Shown here: positions 17,650-27,160 of the stretch, in pieces | How positions within the stretch are numbered: position 1 is the stretch's first letter | Layout: every line of letters starts with the position of its first letter | NCBI RefSeq assembly: GCF_005049045.1 | Contig: NZ_SUPK01000010.1 | Location: 1-64,000, forward strand | Source of the DNA: Cohnella pontilimi | Lineage (GTDB): Bacteria > Bacillota > Bacilli > Paenibacillales > Paenibacillaceae | DNA length: 64,000 bases | Direction: 5' to 3' | Translations under genes and position numbers: made by a program | The notes under the pieces: model-generated | The model's input: the letters and a program-made list of their open reading frames with translations, nothing else | Told to the model about the DNA's origin: nothing | Databases searched by the model: none

Positions 17650-19395
17650 ATGAATCAGCGGAAACGCGCGGCCAAAAATAAAAACCGGCGTCCGAAGGTG
17701 ATTCCGATGCGTCTGGACGCGACGTTTTTCTTCGAACGCGCCGTGCAGTCGCTGGATCGGTTTCATTACGACAAGGCATTGAAATATTTCCGCCGGGCTG
17801 TCGAATACGAACCGGAAAATCCGGTGAATCATTGCAACATGGCGGGTATTTTGTCGGAGATGGGGCGTTACGAGGAATCGAACGTCATTCTTCGATCGGT
17901 ATTGGATCAGATCGATCCGGCAATGACCGAATGCTATTATTATTTGGCGAACAACTACGCGAATATGGAGTTGTACGAGGCCGCAGAGGAAGCGCTCGTC
18001 CGCTATTTGGAGAACGATCCCGACGGACAGTTTCTGGACGAGGCCGACGAGCTGCTCGATCTGTTGAACTACGAATTGAACCGCCCGGCGAAGATCAACA
18101 CGATCAAATCCCGCGAGAACCTGTTCGCCCACGACAAGGCACGGGAGCTGCTGGAAGCGGGACGATTTGCCGAAGCCGTCCGTATATTGGAAGAAATTAT
18201 TGTGCGGCAGCCGGACTTTCTTGCCGCCCGGAACAATCTGGGTTTGGCATACTACTATATGGGGATGTTCGAGAAATCCGTCCATACGATCGGCGAGGTG
18301 CTGGAGTCCGAACCGGGCAATCTGCACGCCTTGTGCAATCTCGCGATCTTCTACCAGCATGCCAACCGGGAAGACGAGCTGCAGGCCTTGATCGAGAAGC
18401 TCCGCAAAACGGTGCCTTTCCATCCGGAGCATGTGTTCAAGCTCGCGACGACGCTGGGTATCGTCGGGGATCATCGCGAAGCTTACCGGCATTTCCGCCG
18501 TCTGCTGAAGACCGGCGAGCTATCGAGCGAACCGAGTCTGCACCATTTTGCCGCGGTCGCGTCGGTCAATCTCGGCCGATACGAGGAGGCGGGCCGCCAC
18601 TGGCGCCAAGCCTCGAAGCTGGACCCGGATTCGGAGGTCCCTCCGTTTTATTTGCGGAAGCTGGACAACATCCGTACCGGGAACGAAAATCCCCCGGTTC
18701 ATTATCATTACCATCTGCCGTTCGAAGAGCAATTCCGCCGCTGGGAGTCGAGCCCCGGGCTCGTGTCGGAGGCGCTGAAGCGCGATCCGCTGATCCGCTC
18801 TTCGTTTTTCTGGGCGCTGCGCCACGGAGACCGCCGCACGAAGGTGCAGGTCATACAAGCGCTGGGCCTGGTCGCGGACGACGAGGTGATCGAGGCGCTC
18901 AAAGCGTTCTTGATCGACTCGGAGGAAGAGGATGAACTGAAGCGCGTCGCCGTGCTCGTTCTGCGCTCGATCGGCGTCCAGGATTCGCTGAATGTGACAT
19001 TCGGCGGGCGGACCTTAACGCTCGAGGCGCGCCGCAAGTCGGCTCGGCTTCCGGTGTGGGACAGCGCCTGGCAGGCGGTTCTGGAGCAAGCCCTGGACAA
19101 TATGTCCGGCCGTTATGACGTGGTGCAGCAGCACGACATGATGACGCTGTGGGTCGATTATTTGTCCCGCGTCTATCCGGAAGTGCCGAAGCTCCACAAG
19201 GCGTCGGGATGGGCGGCGGCTCTCGAATATTGGACGGCGAAGATGCACCGTAGAACAGTGACATACGCCGATCTGGTCAACCGTTACGGCGCATCCCAGG
19301 CGAGCATCAGCCGCTATGCGAACCGGATCGACGAAGCCTGCGGGATCCGCGAGAAATTGGATTTGACGACTCCTGTTTTCCAGGAGCAAAAATAA
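17650..19395 (+). CDS. TPR-repeat cytoplasmic protein
   Basis: A 581-residue protein. After a basic N-terminus (NQRKRAAKNKNRRPK) there are at least six tetratricopeptide units (for example FHYDKALKYFRRAVEYEPEN, GRYEESNVILRSVL, GRFAEAVRILEEIIVRQPDF, GMFEKSVHTIGEVLESEPGN and GRYEEAGRHWRQASKLDPDS). The last ~200 residues contain HEAT-like helices (KVQVIQALGLVADDEVIEALKAFL) and a putative HTH near the end (YADLVNRYGASQASISRYANRI). No signal peptide, so probably a scaffold or adaptor. ATG 17650 is preferred; TTG 17644 is closer to the GGGGAGG site. An extended -10 (TGG then TATAAT, 17568-17576) lies upstream. Confidence 0.72.
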   Translation: MNQRKRAAKNKNRRPKVIPMRLDATFFFERAVQSLDRFHYDKALKYFRRAVEYEPENPVNHCNMAGILSEMGRYEESNVILRSVLDQIDPAMTECYYYLANNYANMELYEAAEEALVRYLENDPDGQFLDEADELLDLLNYELNRPAKINTIKSRENLFAHDKARELLEAGRFAEAVRILEEIIVRQPDFLAARNNLGLAYYYMGMFEKSVHTIGEVLESEPGNLHALCNLAIFYQHANREDELQALIEKLRKTVPFHPEHVFKLATTLGIVGDHREAYRHFRRLLKTGELSSEPSLHHFAAVASVNLGRYEEAGRHWRQASKLDPDSEVPPFYLRKLDNIRTGNENPPVHYHYHLPFEEQFRRWESSPGLVSEALKRDPLIRSSFFWALRHGDRRTKVQVIQALGLVADDEVIEALKAFLIDSEEEDELKRVAVLVLRSIGVQDSLNVTFGGRTLTLEARRKSARLPVWDSAWQAVLEQALDNMSGRYDVVQQHDMMTLWVDYLSRVYPEVPKLHKASGWAAALEYWTAKMHRRTVTYADLVNRYGASQASISRYANRIDEACGIREKLDLTTPVFQEQK

Positions 19396-19424
19396 GCCAC
19401 AACATCGAGACGGAGGAACATAAG

Positions 19425-20378
19425 ATGTACAAATCGATCGTAATCGGAACGGGACCTGCCGGATTGACGGCAGCGATATATTTGGCGCGCGCGAACCTGA
19501 ATCCCCTCGTCATCGAAGGCCCCGAACCGGGCGGCCAATTGACGACCACGACGGAAGTCGAGAACTTCCCCGGCTTCCCGGAAGGCATTATGGGGCCGGA
19601 GCTGATGGCGAACATGCGCAAGCAGGCGGAGCGCTTCGGTGCGGAATTCCGCACCGGCTGGATCAACTCCGTCGAAACGTCGAAACGGCCGTTCACGCTC
19701 TCCCTTGAAGGCGGGGAGACGCTGCAGGCCGAGACGCTGATCATCTCCACCGGAGCATCCGCCAGGTACTTGGGCATCCCCGGCGAACGCGACAACGTCG
19801 GACGGGGCGTCAGCACCTGCGCAACCTGCGACGGGTTCTTCTTCCGGGGCAAGAAGATCATTGTGGTCGGCGGCGGCGACTCCGCCATGGAAGAGGCGAA
19901 CTTCCTGACGCGTTTCGCGTCCGAAGTCGAGCTGGTTCATCGCCGCGATGAACTGCGCGCTTCGAAGATCATGCAGGACCGTGCGCGCGAAAATCCGAAA
20001 ATCAAATGGAGCCTCAATCGCACGCCGTTAGAAGTCGTGGCAACGGGCATGGGGGTTACCGGCCTGAAAGTGCGCAACAACGAGACCGGCGAAGAAGAAG
20101 TCATCGAGACGCAAGGCCTGTTCGTGGCCATCGGCCATACGCCGAACACGAAGTTCCTGGGCGGTCAGATCGACACCGACGAGCTCGGCTACATCAAGGT
20201 GAAGCCGGGAACGACCGAGACGAACATTCCGGGCGTATTCGCCTGCGGCGACGTGCAGGATCACAAGTACCGTCAAGCCATCACGGCGGCCGGAAGCGGC
20301 TGTATGGCGGCGCTCGACTGCGAGAAGTTCCTTGAAGGAAACATGGTGCATGACTGGAGCGAAACGCTGAACGTGTAA
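19425..20378 (+). CDS. trxB: Thioredoxin reductase
   Basis: A 317-residue FAD/NADPH enzyme that reduces thioredoxin. FAD-binding GTGPAGLTAAIYLARA at 8-22, redox pair Cys132/Cys135 in STCATCDG, NADPH-binding VVGGGDSAMEEANFL, and the C-terminal FAD motif GVFACGDVQDHKYRQAITAAGSG. Start ATG 19425 with the SD GACGGAGGA. 29 bp after the TPR gene; trxB next to a TPR gene is common in this family of Firmicutes. A hairpin at 20405 ends the unit. Confidence 0.97.
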   Translation: MYKSIVIGTGPAGLTAAIYLARANLNPLVIEGPEPGGQLTTTTEVENFPGFPEGIMGPELMANMRKQAERFGAEFRTGWINSVETSKRPFTLSLEGGETLQAETLIISTGASARYLGIPGERDNVGRGVSTCATCDGFFFRGKKIIVVGGGDSAMEEANFLTRFASEVELVHRRDELRASKIMQDRARENPKIKWSLNRTPLEVVATGMGVTGLKVRNNETGEEEVIETQGLFVAIGHTPNTKFLGGQIDTDELGYIKVKPGTTETNIPGVFACGDVQDHKYRQAITAAGSGCMAALDCEKFLEGNMVHDWSETLNV

Positions 20379-20404
20379 CTCTTAATATAAGCGCATAACA
20401 CATC

Positions 20405-20436
20405 GAGAAACCGGAGGCAGCTCCGGTTTCTCTTCA
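20405..20436 (+). terminator. Hairpin after trxB
   Basis: A perfect 11-bp stem GAGAAACCGGA / TCCGGTTTCTC (20405-20415 with 20422-20432) with a weak T-tract (TTC). Probably a terminator. Confidence 0.7.
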
Positions 20437-20468
20437 TGCTCGGAGAGCCTCACGAGGGCCGCTTATTC

Positions 20469-20497
20469 TTGACCGCGCGGGACCGTTGGCTTATAGT
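20469..20497 (+). promoter_or_regulatory. Promoter of the glucokinase-rapZ-yvcK-whiA unit
   Basis: TTGACC at 20469-20474, a 17-bp spacer, and TATAGT at 20492-20497, 55 bp upstream of the glucokinase start. Confidence 0.75.
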
Positions 20498-20552
20498 GAG
20501 TACAGTAACCTTAACCGGTTAGGAAGGATTTCAACACAAGAGGTGCCAGGAA

Positions 20553-21503
20553 ATGTCGGAAAAAATTTACGTCGGTGCGGATATCGGCGGGACTGCGATC
20601 AAGGTGGGCATTTGCAACGAGAACGGAGATCTTCTTCATACCTTTGAAGGCCCGACGGAGACCGAACAGGGGACGGACCGCATCCTGAGCAACATCGCCG
20701 GCTACGCCCGGCATATCGTGTCCGAATCGCCGTACAGCTGGGAACAAGTCGCCGGACTCGGCGTGGGCATTGCGGGATTCATCGACATTCCCAAAGGCTT
20801 CATGAAATTTTCGCCTAATTTGCCGTTGACCAATGTGCCTTTGAAGGACTATTTGGAGGCGGCGTTAAATAAGAAAGTCCGCATCAACAACGACGCGAAC
20901 GTAGCCGCGCTGGGCGAGGCTTGGGGCGGTGCGGGCCGCGGAGTCGGCAGCTGTGTCGTCTACACGTTGGGTACGGGAGTCGGCGGCGGAATCGTCGTGG
21001 ACGGCCGTTTGATCGAAGGCTTTACGGGCATGGGCGGCGAGCTCGGCCACATCTCGATCGTGCCCGATCTGGAAGCGATCCAATGCGGATGCGGCAAAAT
21101 GGGCTGCCTGGAGACGGTCTCTTCGGCTACGGGCATTATCCGGATGGCAAAGGACGCCGTGGAGCGCGGGGACCGCACCTCCTTGACGGCCATCGAAAAG
21201 CTGACCGCCAAGGACGTGTTCGACGCCGCCAAGAGCGGTGACGAAGCGGCCCAACGGATTGTGAGCCGCGCCGCGTTCTATCTCGGCAAGTCGTTGGCGG
21301 CCGTGTCCGTCATCATCAACCCGCAGCGCTTCATTCTCGGCGGGGGCGTCAGCGCGGCAGGCGAGTTCTTGTTCGCGCAGGTGCGCGAAGTATTCCGCAA
21401 ATATGCACAGGATCGGGCGCAGGAAGGTGTCGATATCGTGGCTGCCGAGCTCGGCAACAACGCGGGCGTCGTCGGTGCCGCCGGATTGCTGCTTCACGCT
21501 TAA
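20553..21503 (+). CDS. glcK: ROK-family glucokinase
   Basis: A 316-residue ROK kinase that phosphorylates glucose with ATP. N-terminal phosphate-binding [11 protein letters not shown], catalytic region [19 protein letters not shown], the ATP loop [14 protein letters not shown], the ExGH motif GGELGHISI, and the zinc motif [14 protein letters not shown]. Start ATG 20553 with AGGTGCCAGGA upstream. It lies before rapZ rather than in a sugar operon, a known Paenibacillus/Bacillus arrangement. The product joins the lower glycolysis operon at 28420-34658. Confidence 0.94.
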   Translation: MSEKIYVGADIGGTAIKVGICNENGDLLHTFEGPTETEQGTDRILSNIAGYARHIVSESPYSWEQVAGLGVGIAGFIDIPKGFMKFSPNLPLTNVPLKDYLEAALNKKVRINNDANVAALGEAWGGAGRGVGSCVVYTLGTGVGGGIVVDGRLIEGFTGMGGELGHISIVPDLEAIQCGCGKMGCLETVSSATGIIRMAKDAVERGDRTSLTAIEKLTAKDVFDAAKSGDEAAQRIVSRAAFYLGKSLAAVSVIINPQRFILGGGVSAAGEFLFAQVREVFRKYAQDRAQEGVDIVAAELGNNAGVVGAAGLLLHA

Positions 21504-21591
21504 GGTCTCAGATTACGGCGCCTGTCCCGATGCGGTAACCGCGTCGGCCAGGCGCTCTCTCGTTCACGAATCCGGGGAGGAGGATATCAAG

Positions 21592-22479
21592 ATGGACAGA
21601 GACAATCTTCCGTCACAACCGAGTTTGGTCATCATCACCGGCATGTCGGGCGCGGGCAAAACGATTGCCGTGCAGAGTATGGAGGATCTCGGTTATTTTT
21701 GTGTGGATAATTTGCCTCCGGTTCTCATTCCGAAATTCGCCGAGCTGATCGAACAGTCTCAAGGGAGAATCGCCAAAGTCGCGCTCGTGATCGATTTGCG
21801 GGGGCGGGAATTTTTTACGGCTTTGTCGGAGTCGCTCGGTTTCGTCCGCGAGCACTACACGATTCACTACGAGATATTGTTCCTCGACGCCACGGATTCC
21901 GTGCTGGTGCAGCGGTATAAGGAAAGCCGCAGGCGCCATCCGCTCGCACCGGAAGGGCTGCCGCTCGACGGGATCCATATGGAGCGAAAGCTGCTCGAAG
22001 ACTTGAAGGGCTGGGCCACGCAAGTCATCGACACCAGCAGCCTGAAGCCCGCACAGCTGAAGGAACAGATCGTCTCCCGGTTCGCGAACACGGATCGCAA
22101 GTCAATCTCGATCAATGTGACGTCATTCGGCTTTAAATATGGCGTTCCCATCGATGCCGACCTCATTTTCGACGTACGGTTTTTACCGAATCCGCATTAT
22201 GTGGACATCCTGCGTCCGAAAACCGGTCAAGATGCGGAAGTCTACGATTATGTCATGAAATGGTCCGAGACGCAGGTGTTTTTATCCAAACTGCTCGACA
22301 TGCTGGAATACTTGATTCCGTTATACCAGAAGGAAGGCAAAAGCCAAGTCGTGATCGGGATCGGCTGTACGGGCGGCAAACACCGTTCAGTGGCGATTGC
22401 GGAATATTTGGGAAGGAAGCTTGCAGCGGGCGAGATGGAGACGGTGAGGGTTCAGCATCGTGATTCCACCCGCGAGTAG
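21592..22479 (+). CDS. rapZ: RNase adapter / nucleotide-binding protein RapZ (YvcJ)
   Basis: A 295-residue P-loop protein. Walker A GMSGAGKT at 17-24, Walker B-like [13 protein letters not shown], and the C-terminal domain motifs [25 protein letters not shown] and [16 protein letters not shown]. In Bacillus YvcJ binds and hydrolyses GTP; in enterics RapZ controls glmS mRNA decay. ATG 21592 has a strong SD, GGGGAGGAGG. First of the conserved rapZ-yvcK-whiA-HPr order. Confidence 0.95.
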   Translation: MDRDNLPSQPSLVIITGMSGAGKTIAVQSMEDLGYFCVDNLPPVLIPKFAELIEQSQGRIAKVALVIDLRGREFFTALSESLGFVREHYTIHYEILFLDATDSVLVQRYKESRRRHPLAPEGLPLDGIHMERKLLEDLKGWATQVIDTSSLKPAQLKEQIVSRFANTDRKSISINVTSFGFKYGVPIDADLIFDVRFLPNPHYVDILRPKTGQDAEVYDYVMKWSETQVFLSKLLDMLEYLIPLYQKEGKSQVVIGIGCTGGKHRSVAIAEYLGRKLAAGEMETVRVQHRDSTRE

Positions 22480-22496
22480 CAAGGGCAGGTGAAGGA

Positions 22497-23480
22497 ATGA
22501 AGTCGAATACACATGACGCCCGTCAGCCTCGGATTGTCGTGATCGGAGGCGGAACGGGTTTATCCGTTATGCTCCGGGGGCTGAAGGAGAAGCCGCTGGA
22601 TATTACGGCCATCGTCACGGTGGCGGATGACGGCGGCAGTTCCGGCATACTGCGGGAAGAGCTGCAAATCCCGCCTCCCGGCGATATTCGAAGCGTATTG
22701 ACGGCGCTTGCCGATACCGAGCCGTTGTTGGAAATGCTGCTCAGGTACCGTTTCCACACCGGAACGGGCTTAGCCGGCCACAGTTTGGGCAACCTGATTT
22801 TGGCGGCGATGACGGATATTACGGGCGATTTCGTGACCGGGATCACGGAACTGAGCCGCGTATTGGCCGTGCGGGGCCGTGTGCTGCCCGCCGCCCATCA
22901 GGCGTTCGTGCTGAAAGCGGAGATGACCGACGGCTCCATCGTGGAAGGCGAATCTTCCATTACGAAGGCGGGCAAGTCGATTCACCGGGTGTACGTCGAA
23001 GAGCCGGTCGAAGCGCTCCCGGAAGCTGTAGAAGCCATACGTGAAGCGGATGCGATTCTCATCGGACCCGGAAGCTTATATACCAGCATCATGCCGAATC
23101 TGGTCGTACCGCAGCTCGCCGAAGCGATTGTGGAGTCGGAAGCGGTGAAATTGTTCGTCTGCAACGTGATGACCCAGCCGGGCGAAACCGACAATTATAA
23201 GGTCAGCCATCATTTGGACGCTATTCATGCGCATATCGGCCATCATTTATTTCATTATGTCATTGTCAACAATAGTGAAATCCCGATCGAGGTACAGAAT
23301 TTATACGCCGAGAAAGGCGCAAAAGCGGTACAGCTGGATTTGGAGGAAGTGGCCCGGCACGGGTGTCAGGTCATTGCCGACAGACTCGTGCTGTTTCAAA
23401 CTTATTTACGCCATGATGCAGCCAGACTGAGCGATCATATATACCGGCTTGTGGAAGATTGGATGGCGAGAAAGGAGTAG
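22497..23480 (+). CDS. yvcK: Gluconeogenesis factor YvcK/CofD-like protein
   Basis: A 327-residue CofD-like Rossmann protein that binds UDP-sugars and controls peptidoglycan precursor flux on gluconeogenic carbon. Motifs: [18 protein letters not shown] at the N-terminus, [41 protein letters not shown] and [14 protein letters not shown]. 17 bp after rapZ. It is followed closely by whiA. Confidence 0.95.
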   Translation: MKSNTHDARQPRIVVIGGGTGLSVMLRGLKEKPLDITAIVTVADDGGSSGILREELQIPPPGDIRSVLTALADTEPLLEMLLRYRFHTGTGLAGHSLGNLILAAMTDITGDFVTGITELSRVLAVRGRVLPAAHQAFVLKAEMTDGSIVEGESSITKAGKSIHRVYVEEPVEALPEAVEAIREADAILIGPGSLYTSIMPNLVVPQLAEAIVESEAVKLFVCNVMTQPGETDNYKVSHHLDAIHAHIGHHLFHYVIVNNSEIPIEVQNLYAEKGAKAVQLDLEEVARHGCQVIADRLVLFQTYLRHDAARLSDHIYRLVEDWMARKE

Positions 23481-23485
23481 GAGCA

Positions 23486-24421
23486 ATGTCTTTTGCGGCC
23501 CAAACGAAAAAAGAATTGACGATGGTGGAAGGCGAAACTTGCTGTGAGCGGGCGGAGCTGGCCGCGCTGATCCGGATGAACGGAACCGTGGCGCTCACGA
23601 GCAAGCGGATTGTGCTGGACATCGCGACCGAGAACGCCGCCATCGCACGCCGGATGTACACGCTCCTCAAGCGTTATTTTGACGTCGTCACGGAACTGTT
23701 GGTACGTAAAAAAATGCGTCTGAAAAAAAATAACGTGTACGTGGTGCGGGTTCCGGCCGGAGTGGAATCGCTGCTGAAAGAGCTGGCGATTACGACCGGG
23801 GGATTCCAGTTCCATCCGAGCATCGACAAGAACCTGATCAAGAAGCCGTGCTGCAAACGGGCGTATTTGCGCGGCGCATTTCTGGCGGGCGGCTCGGTCA
23901 ACAATCCGGAAGGCTCCTCCTATCATCTTGAAATCGCGTCTATGTATGAAGAGCACTGCCGGGCGCTCGTGGAACTCGCCAACAAATTTCATTTGAATGC
24001 CCGGTTTATCGAACGCAAAAAAGGCTTCATCCTCTATATCAAGGAAGGCGAAAAAATTATCGAGTTTCTGAACATCATCGGCGCGCACCAAGCACTGTTC
24101 AAGTTCGAGGACGTGCGGATCATGCGTGACATGAGAAACTCGGTGAACCGCATCGTCAATTGCGAGACCGCCAACCTGAACAAGACGATCGGAGCGGCCG
24201 TCCGTCAGATCGACAACATCAAGCTGCTGCAGAAGGAAGTCGGTCTGGAAAATTTGCCGGAGAAGCTGCGCGAGGTGGCGGAGATCCGGCTTCAGCATCC
24301 CGATATGAACCTGAAGGAAGTCGGGGACCTGCTGAAGGGCCAAGTGAGCAAGTCCGGCGTGAACCACCGGCTGCGCAAGCTTGACGAATGGGCGGAAAAA
24401 ATACGGAACGGCGGCGCATGA
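23486..24421 (+). CDS. whiA: DNA-binding protein WhiA
   Basis: A 311-residue protein with an N-terminal LAGLIDADG homing-endonuclease-like fold (no catalytic function expected) and a C-terminal HTH ([20 protein letters not shown], then [10 protein letters not shown]). N-terminal motif [11 protein letters not shown], central [22 protein letters not shown]. In Bacillus it affects cell division and chromosome segregation. ATG 23486 follows AAAGGAGTAGGAG, 5 bp after yvcK. Confidence 0.96.
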   Translation: MSFAAQTKKELTMVEGETCCERAELAALIRMNGTVALTSKRIVLDIATENAAIARRMYTLLKRYFDVVTELLVRKKMRLKKNNVYVVRVPAGVESLLKELAITTGGFQFHPSIDKNLIKKPCCKRAYLRGAFLAGGSVNNPEGSSYHLEIASMYEEHCRALVELANKFHLNARFIERKKGFILYIKEGEKIIEFLNIIGAHQALFKFEDVRIMRDMRNSVNRIVNCETANLNKTIGAAVRQIDNIKLLQKEVGLENLPEKLREVAEIRLQHPDMNLKEVGDLLKGQVSKSGVNHRLRKLDEWAEKIRNGGA

Positions 24422-24524
24422 GCTTCTAGCGTTTCCCTTCCAAACAATGTTATAATAATCAACGAAACCGAGTACGGCATGGCCCCGGTCTATGGGGCGA
24501 TCAATTTTAGGGGGTATCCGGTCC

Positions 24525-24794
24525 ATGACGAGACAGCCGGTGGTTGTACGGCTCAAAACGGGGCTTCACGCCAGACCGGCGGCGCTTTTCGTGCAGGAAG
24601 CCAATAAATTCTCCTCCGACGTTTTCGTGGAGAAGGACGAGAAGAAAGTGAACGCCAAGAGCATCATGGGGATTATGAGCCTCGCGATCAGCTCCGGCAC
24701 GGAAGTGGCCATCAGCGCGGAAGGCTCCGACGCAGAGCAGGCTGTAAACGCTTTAGTGCAGCTGGTCAGCAAAGAAGAGCTCGAGAACCAGTAA
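24525..24794 (+). CDS. HPr-family phosphocarrier protein at the crh position
   Basis: An 89-residue HPr fold. His15 lies in TGLHARPAA and Ser46 in VNAKSIMGIMSL, so both the PTS site and the HprK site are present. The place after whiA is where B. subtilis encodes Crh, whose residue 15 is Gln and which cannot carry PTS phosphate. This copy could therefore act in both sugar transport and catabolite repression, or be the only HPr. ATG 24525 follows TAGGGGG; an extended -10 (TG, T, TATAAT; 24448-24456) suggests a separate promoter. Confidence 0.93.
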   Translation: MTRQPVVVRLKTGLHARPAALFVQEANKFSSDVFVEKDEKKVNAKSIMGIMSLAISSGTEVAISAEGSDAEQAVNALVQLVSKEELENQ

Positions 24795-24823
24795 CAATGA
24801 ATCTTTTTAACGAACTTTCGCTC

Positions 24824-24848
24824 AAAGCTCCCGCGCAGGGAGCTTTTT
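24824..24848 (+). terminator. Terminator of the HPr gene
   Basis: A 9-bp perfect stem AAAGCTCCC / GGGAGCTTT (24824-24832 with 24838-24846), loop GCGCA, then T residues. Closes the rapZ-yvcK-whiA-HPr unit. Confidence 0.88.
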
Positions 24849-24936
24849 GCATGTCATGAAGTCTATGAGCTTGCTTGAAACCTTTTTCGGGTATCCTGCG
24901 TCCATAGGGTCAAACGACCAAGGAGGCAAGCGGCGA

Positions 24937-25710
24937 ATGAAGCAAAAAAGCTGGCAAACGGCGGTACTGGTAATGGCGGTGGCGGCAGTTGGGTGGTTCG
25001 GATTCGGAAGAGGAGAGGGAGATTTGGCCGGAGCAGAACCTCTCGATACGGCGGCTATGGCGGCAGTGTCGGCATTGAACACCATTACGGTAGGAGCGAA
25101 CGGCAGCGTGATGGTGGACCCGGATATCGCCTATCTGAATGTAGCGGTGGAAACGCGCGGATCCACGGCAGCTGCTGCGCAGCAATCCAATGCGGATAAA
25201 TTCGCCGCAGTGGAGAAGACGCTGTACGAGAAGTTTGCGATAGACAAGAAGGATGTGCAGACAACCGGGTTCTTCGTGCAGCCGGAGTACAATTACACGG
25301 AGAAAGAGGGCCGCAAGCTTGTCGGTTACACCGCTGTGCATTCCGTCCAGGTGAAATATCGGAAGCTGGGCGAAATCGGCAAGCTGCTGGACGCGTTGTC
25401 CGCGGCCGGCGCCAACCGGATGGACGGCGTCCAGTTCGGAACGGAGAAGTCCGACGAGTATGAACGGCAAGCACTGCAGAAGGCGATGGCGAACGCGGAA
25501 GCGAAAGCGAACGTGCTCGCGGCTTCGGCGAAGCGGGAAGTGAAGAAGGTCGTGAACATTGTGCAGGGTGCTGCATCCACGCCCCCGATCTTGCTGCAGT
25601 CCAATGCGAAAATGATGGCAGATTCGGCGGCAAGCATGCCGGCCTCTTCCGTACAAGTCGGGCAGATTGAAGTGACGACGAGCGTTACCGTCCAATATGA
25701 AATGAGATAA
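24937..25710 (+). CDS. SIMPL (DUF541) domain protein, exported
   Basis: A 257-residue protein with a basic start (KQKSWQ) and a hydrophobic segment (TAVLVMAVAAVGWFGF) as signal peptide or anchor, then a SIMPL domain: NTITVGANGSVMVDPDIAYLNVAVETRG, TTGFFVQPEYNY, GYTAVHSVQVKYRKL, and the C-terminal QVGQIEVTTSVTVQYEM. SIMPL proteins are periplasmic or surface proteins of poorly known function. ATG 24937 has a consensus SD AAGGAGG. It converges with the Sda-like gene across a shared hairpin. Confidence 0.85.
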   Translation: MKQKSWQTAVLVMAVAAVGWFGFGRGEGDLAGAEPLDTAAMAAVSALNTITVGANGSVMVDPDIAYLNVAVETRGSTAAAAQQSNADKFAAVEKTLYEKFAIDKKDVQTTGFFVQPEYNYTEKEGRKLVGYTAVHSVQVKYRKLGEIGKLLDALSAAGANRMDGVQFGTEKSDEYERQALQKAMANAEAKANVLAASAKREVKKVVNIVQGAASTPPILLQSNAKMMADSAASMPASSVQVGQIEVTTSVTVQYEMR

Positions 25711-25715
25711 AAATG

Positions 25716-25742
25716 AGGGGTGTCCCGTGGGACACCCCTTCG
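25716..25742. terminator. Hairpin between convergent SIMPL and Sda-like genes
   Basis: A 10-bp perfect stem AGGGGTGTCC / GGACACCCCT around CGTG (25716-25725 with 25730-25739). On the minus strand it is followed by CATTTTTA, so it probably terminates mainly the Sda-like gene; the plus-strand T-tract is poor. Confidence 0.75.
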
Positions 25743-25763
25743 TTATATGCCTGTGTCACGCGA

Positions 25764-26024
25764 TTACGCTTTCTGCCGATGCTGCAGCTGTCGGATCGCG
25801 ATCGCCTCTTCGAGCAGTTCTATAAATTCGCTGGACAGGTTCATTTGCTTCGCTTCGCGGTAAACTTCGAGCAGATGCTCGTCCTTCAGCGGACGAAGCA
25901 AGGATGCTTTATCGCTTAAGCTGCGCCCCGCCACCCATTCGCCCGGTTCGTCTTCCGCTCGCGAAGAAGGCTCGGTAAATTCCGGCTTCTGTTTCACCAG
26001 ATAAGGATAGGTCCGTTGCATCAT
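25764..26024 (-). CDS. Sda-like sporulation checkpoint protein with N-terminal extension
   Basis: An 86-residue protein. Residues ~44-80 (LKDEHLLEVYREAKQMNLSSEFIELLEEAI) closely resemble the helical hairpin of B. subtilis Sda (LSDELLIESYFKAKEMNL...FIELIEMEI), which blocks autophosphorylation of sporulation kinases when DNA replication is disturbed. B. subtilis Sda is only ~46 residues; here ~40 extra N-terminal residues precede the domain. The gene starts with a double ATG (26024, 26021) after AAAGGGGG. In-frame codons further upstream lack an SD. Confidence 0.72.
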   Translation of the reverse strand: MMQRTYPYLVKQKPEFTEPSSRAEDEPGEWVAGRSLSDKASLLRPLKDEHLLEVYREAKQMNLSSEFIELLEEAIAIRQLQHRQKA

Positions 26025-26179
26025 TATCGGGTCCCCCTTTTGCAAAATTCCGAAGTACGGACGAAACTGGAGGTATATGGAACAACCTCTCCAAAAGAAT
26101 ATCATGAATCGGGTGGACGGCAGGAGGGGGGATTCAGTCGTTTGAATTTTTATTGACAGAAGGTAATGGTTATGATATG

Positions 26180-26212
26180 AAAACAACCCTTTCCGAGATC
26201 GGAAAGGGTTGT
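26180..26212 (-). terminator. Terminator of clpP
   Basis: A 13-bp perfect stem (26183-26195 with 26200-26212) with the tetraloop AGAT; on the minus strand it is followed by GTTTTC. It lies 19 bp after the clpP stop. Confidence 0.85.
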
Positions 26213-26230
26213 CGTTTGTTGAGGCTGCGG

Positions 26231-26812
26231 TTAAATTTTCTCGATGACCTTGTCGATCAGGCCATATTCTTGCGCTTCTGAAGCTTCCATGAAATAGTCG
26301 CGGTCCGTATCTTTCTCAATGCGCTCAAGCGGCTGTCCCGTACGGTCGGCTAGAATGTGGTTGAGCTTATCGCGCAGCTTCAGGATGCGCCGGGCGCGGA
26401 TTTCAATGTCGCTTGCCTGCCCTTCGGCTCCGCCGAGCGGCTGGTGGATCATGACTTCGCTATTGGGCAGCGCAAAGCGCTTGCCTTTGGCTCCCGCCGC
26501 AAGAAGGAAAGCGCCCATGGAGGCAGCCATGCCGACGCAGATCGTGGATACGTCCGGTTTAATGAACTGCATCGTATCGTAAATCGCCATGCCTGAAGTG
26601 ATGGAACCGCCGGGACTGTTGATGTAAAGGCTGATGTCCTTTTCCGGATCCTCGGCTGCGAGGAAAAGCATCTGCGCGATGATGGAGTTGGCGACCACGT
26701 CGTTCACGGGGGTACCCAGGAAGATGATGCGGTCTTTGAGAAGACGGGAATAAATGTCGTATGCCCGTTCCCCTCGATTGCTCTGTTCGACGACCATAGG
26801 CACGAAGCTCAT
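26231..26812 (-). CDS. clpP: ATP-dependent Clp protease proteolytic subunit
   Basis: A 193-residue serine protease. The catalytic triad Ser98 (GMAASMG), His123 (MIHQPLGG) and Asp172 (DTDRD) sits at the exact family positions. It forms the tetradecameric chamber that works with ClpC/ClpX. The start has the SD AAGGAGGGACG. The promoter and a perfect CtsR box lie 45-85 bp upstream, so heat-shock control by CtsR is expected. Confidence 0.98.
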   Translation of the reverse strand: MSFVPMVVEQSNRGERAYDIYSRLLKDRIIFLGTPVNDVVANSIIAQMLFLAAEDPEKDISLYINSPGGSITSGMAIYDTMQFIKPDVSTICVGMAASMGAFLLAAGAKGKRFALPNSEVMIHQPLGGAEGQASDIEIRARRILKLRDKLNHILADRTGQPLERIEKDTDRDYFMEASEAQEYGLIDKVIEKI

Positions 26813-26856
26813 GGGGTAACGTCCCTCCTTAACGATGAATTAGTTTCGGTTTTTCC

Positions 26857-26896
26857 ATCATATCCAATTCAGGAACGAAAGTCAAAGAAAGTCAAA
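26857..26896 (-). promoter_or_regulatory. clpP promoter overlapped by a CtsR operator
   Basis: On the plus strand, AGTCAAA (26880-26886), GAA, AGTCAAA (26890-26896) exactly fits the CtsR heptad direct repeat RGTCAAA-NAN-RGTCAAA. On the minus strand the first-listed heptad contains the -35 TTGACT (26885-26880), followed by 17 bp and the -10 TATGAT (26862-26857). A repressor bound here would cover the -35 element. Confidence 0.9.
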
Positions 26897-26937
26897 CGTC
26901 ATTTTCGGAGTGCCTGGCCGGCGCTGGATCGGAAAAC

Positions 26938-26967
26938 GAAAAAACCGCCCGTATGGAACGGACGGTT
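26938..26967 (-). terminator. Terminator of tRNA-Arg
   Basis: On the minus strand, AACCGTCCG / CGGGCGGTT with one mismatch, followed by six T. It lies ~20 bp after the encoded CCA. Confidence 0.75.
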
Positions 26968-26985
26968 GTGCTGTATTCTATAATT

Positions 26986-27060
26986 TGGCGCGCCCGAAGG
27001 GAATCGAACCCCTATCTCAGGCTCCGGAGGCCTGCGTCATATCCTTTGGACCACGGGCGC
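26986..27060 (-). tRNA. tRNA-Arg (CCG)
   Basis: A 75-nt cloverleaf on the minus strand. The anticodon loop CTCCGGA gives anticodon CCG for the codon CGG. The acceptor GCGCCCG pairs with CGGGCGC, the T-loop is TTCGATT, the discriminator is G and CCA is encoded. Confidence 0.95.
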
Positions 27061-27160
27061 ATATGAAAACTGACAGCAAAAATTATTATAGGCGAACGCA
27101 CGGCAAAAAGCAAGCTTAATCGACCTGGTAAATTCCGCACATAATCGGACAACAATGAAC

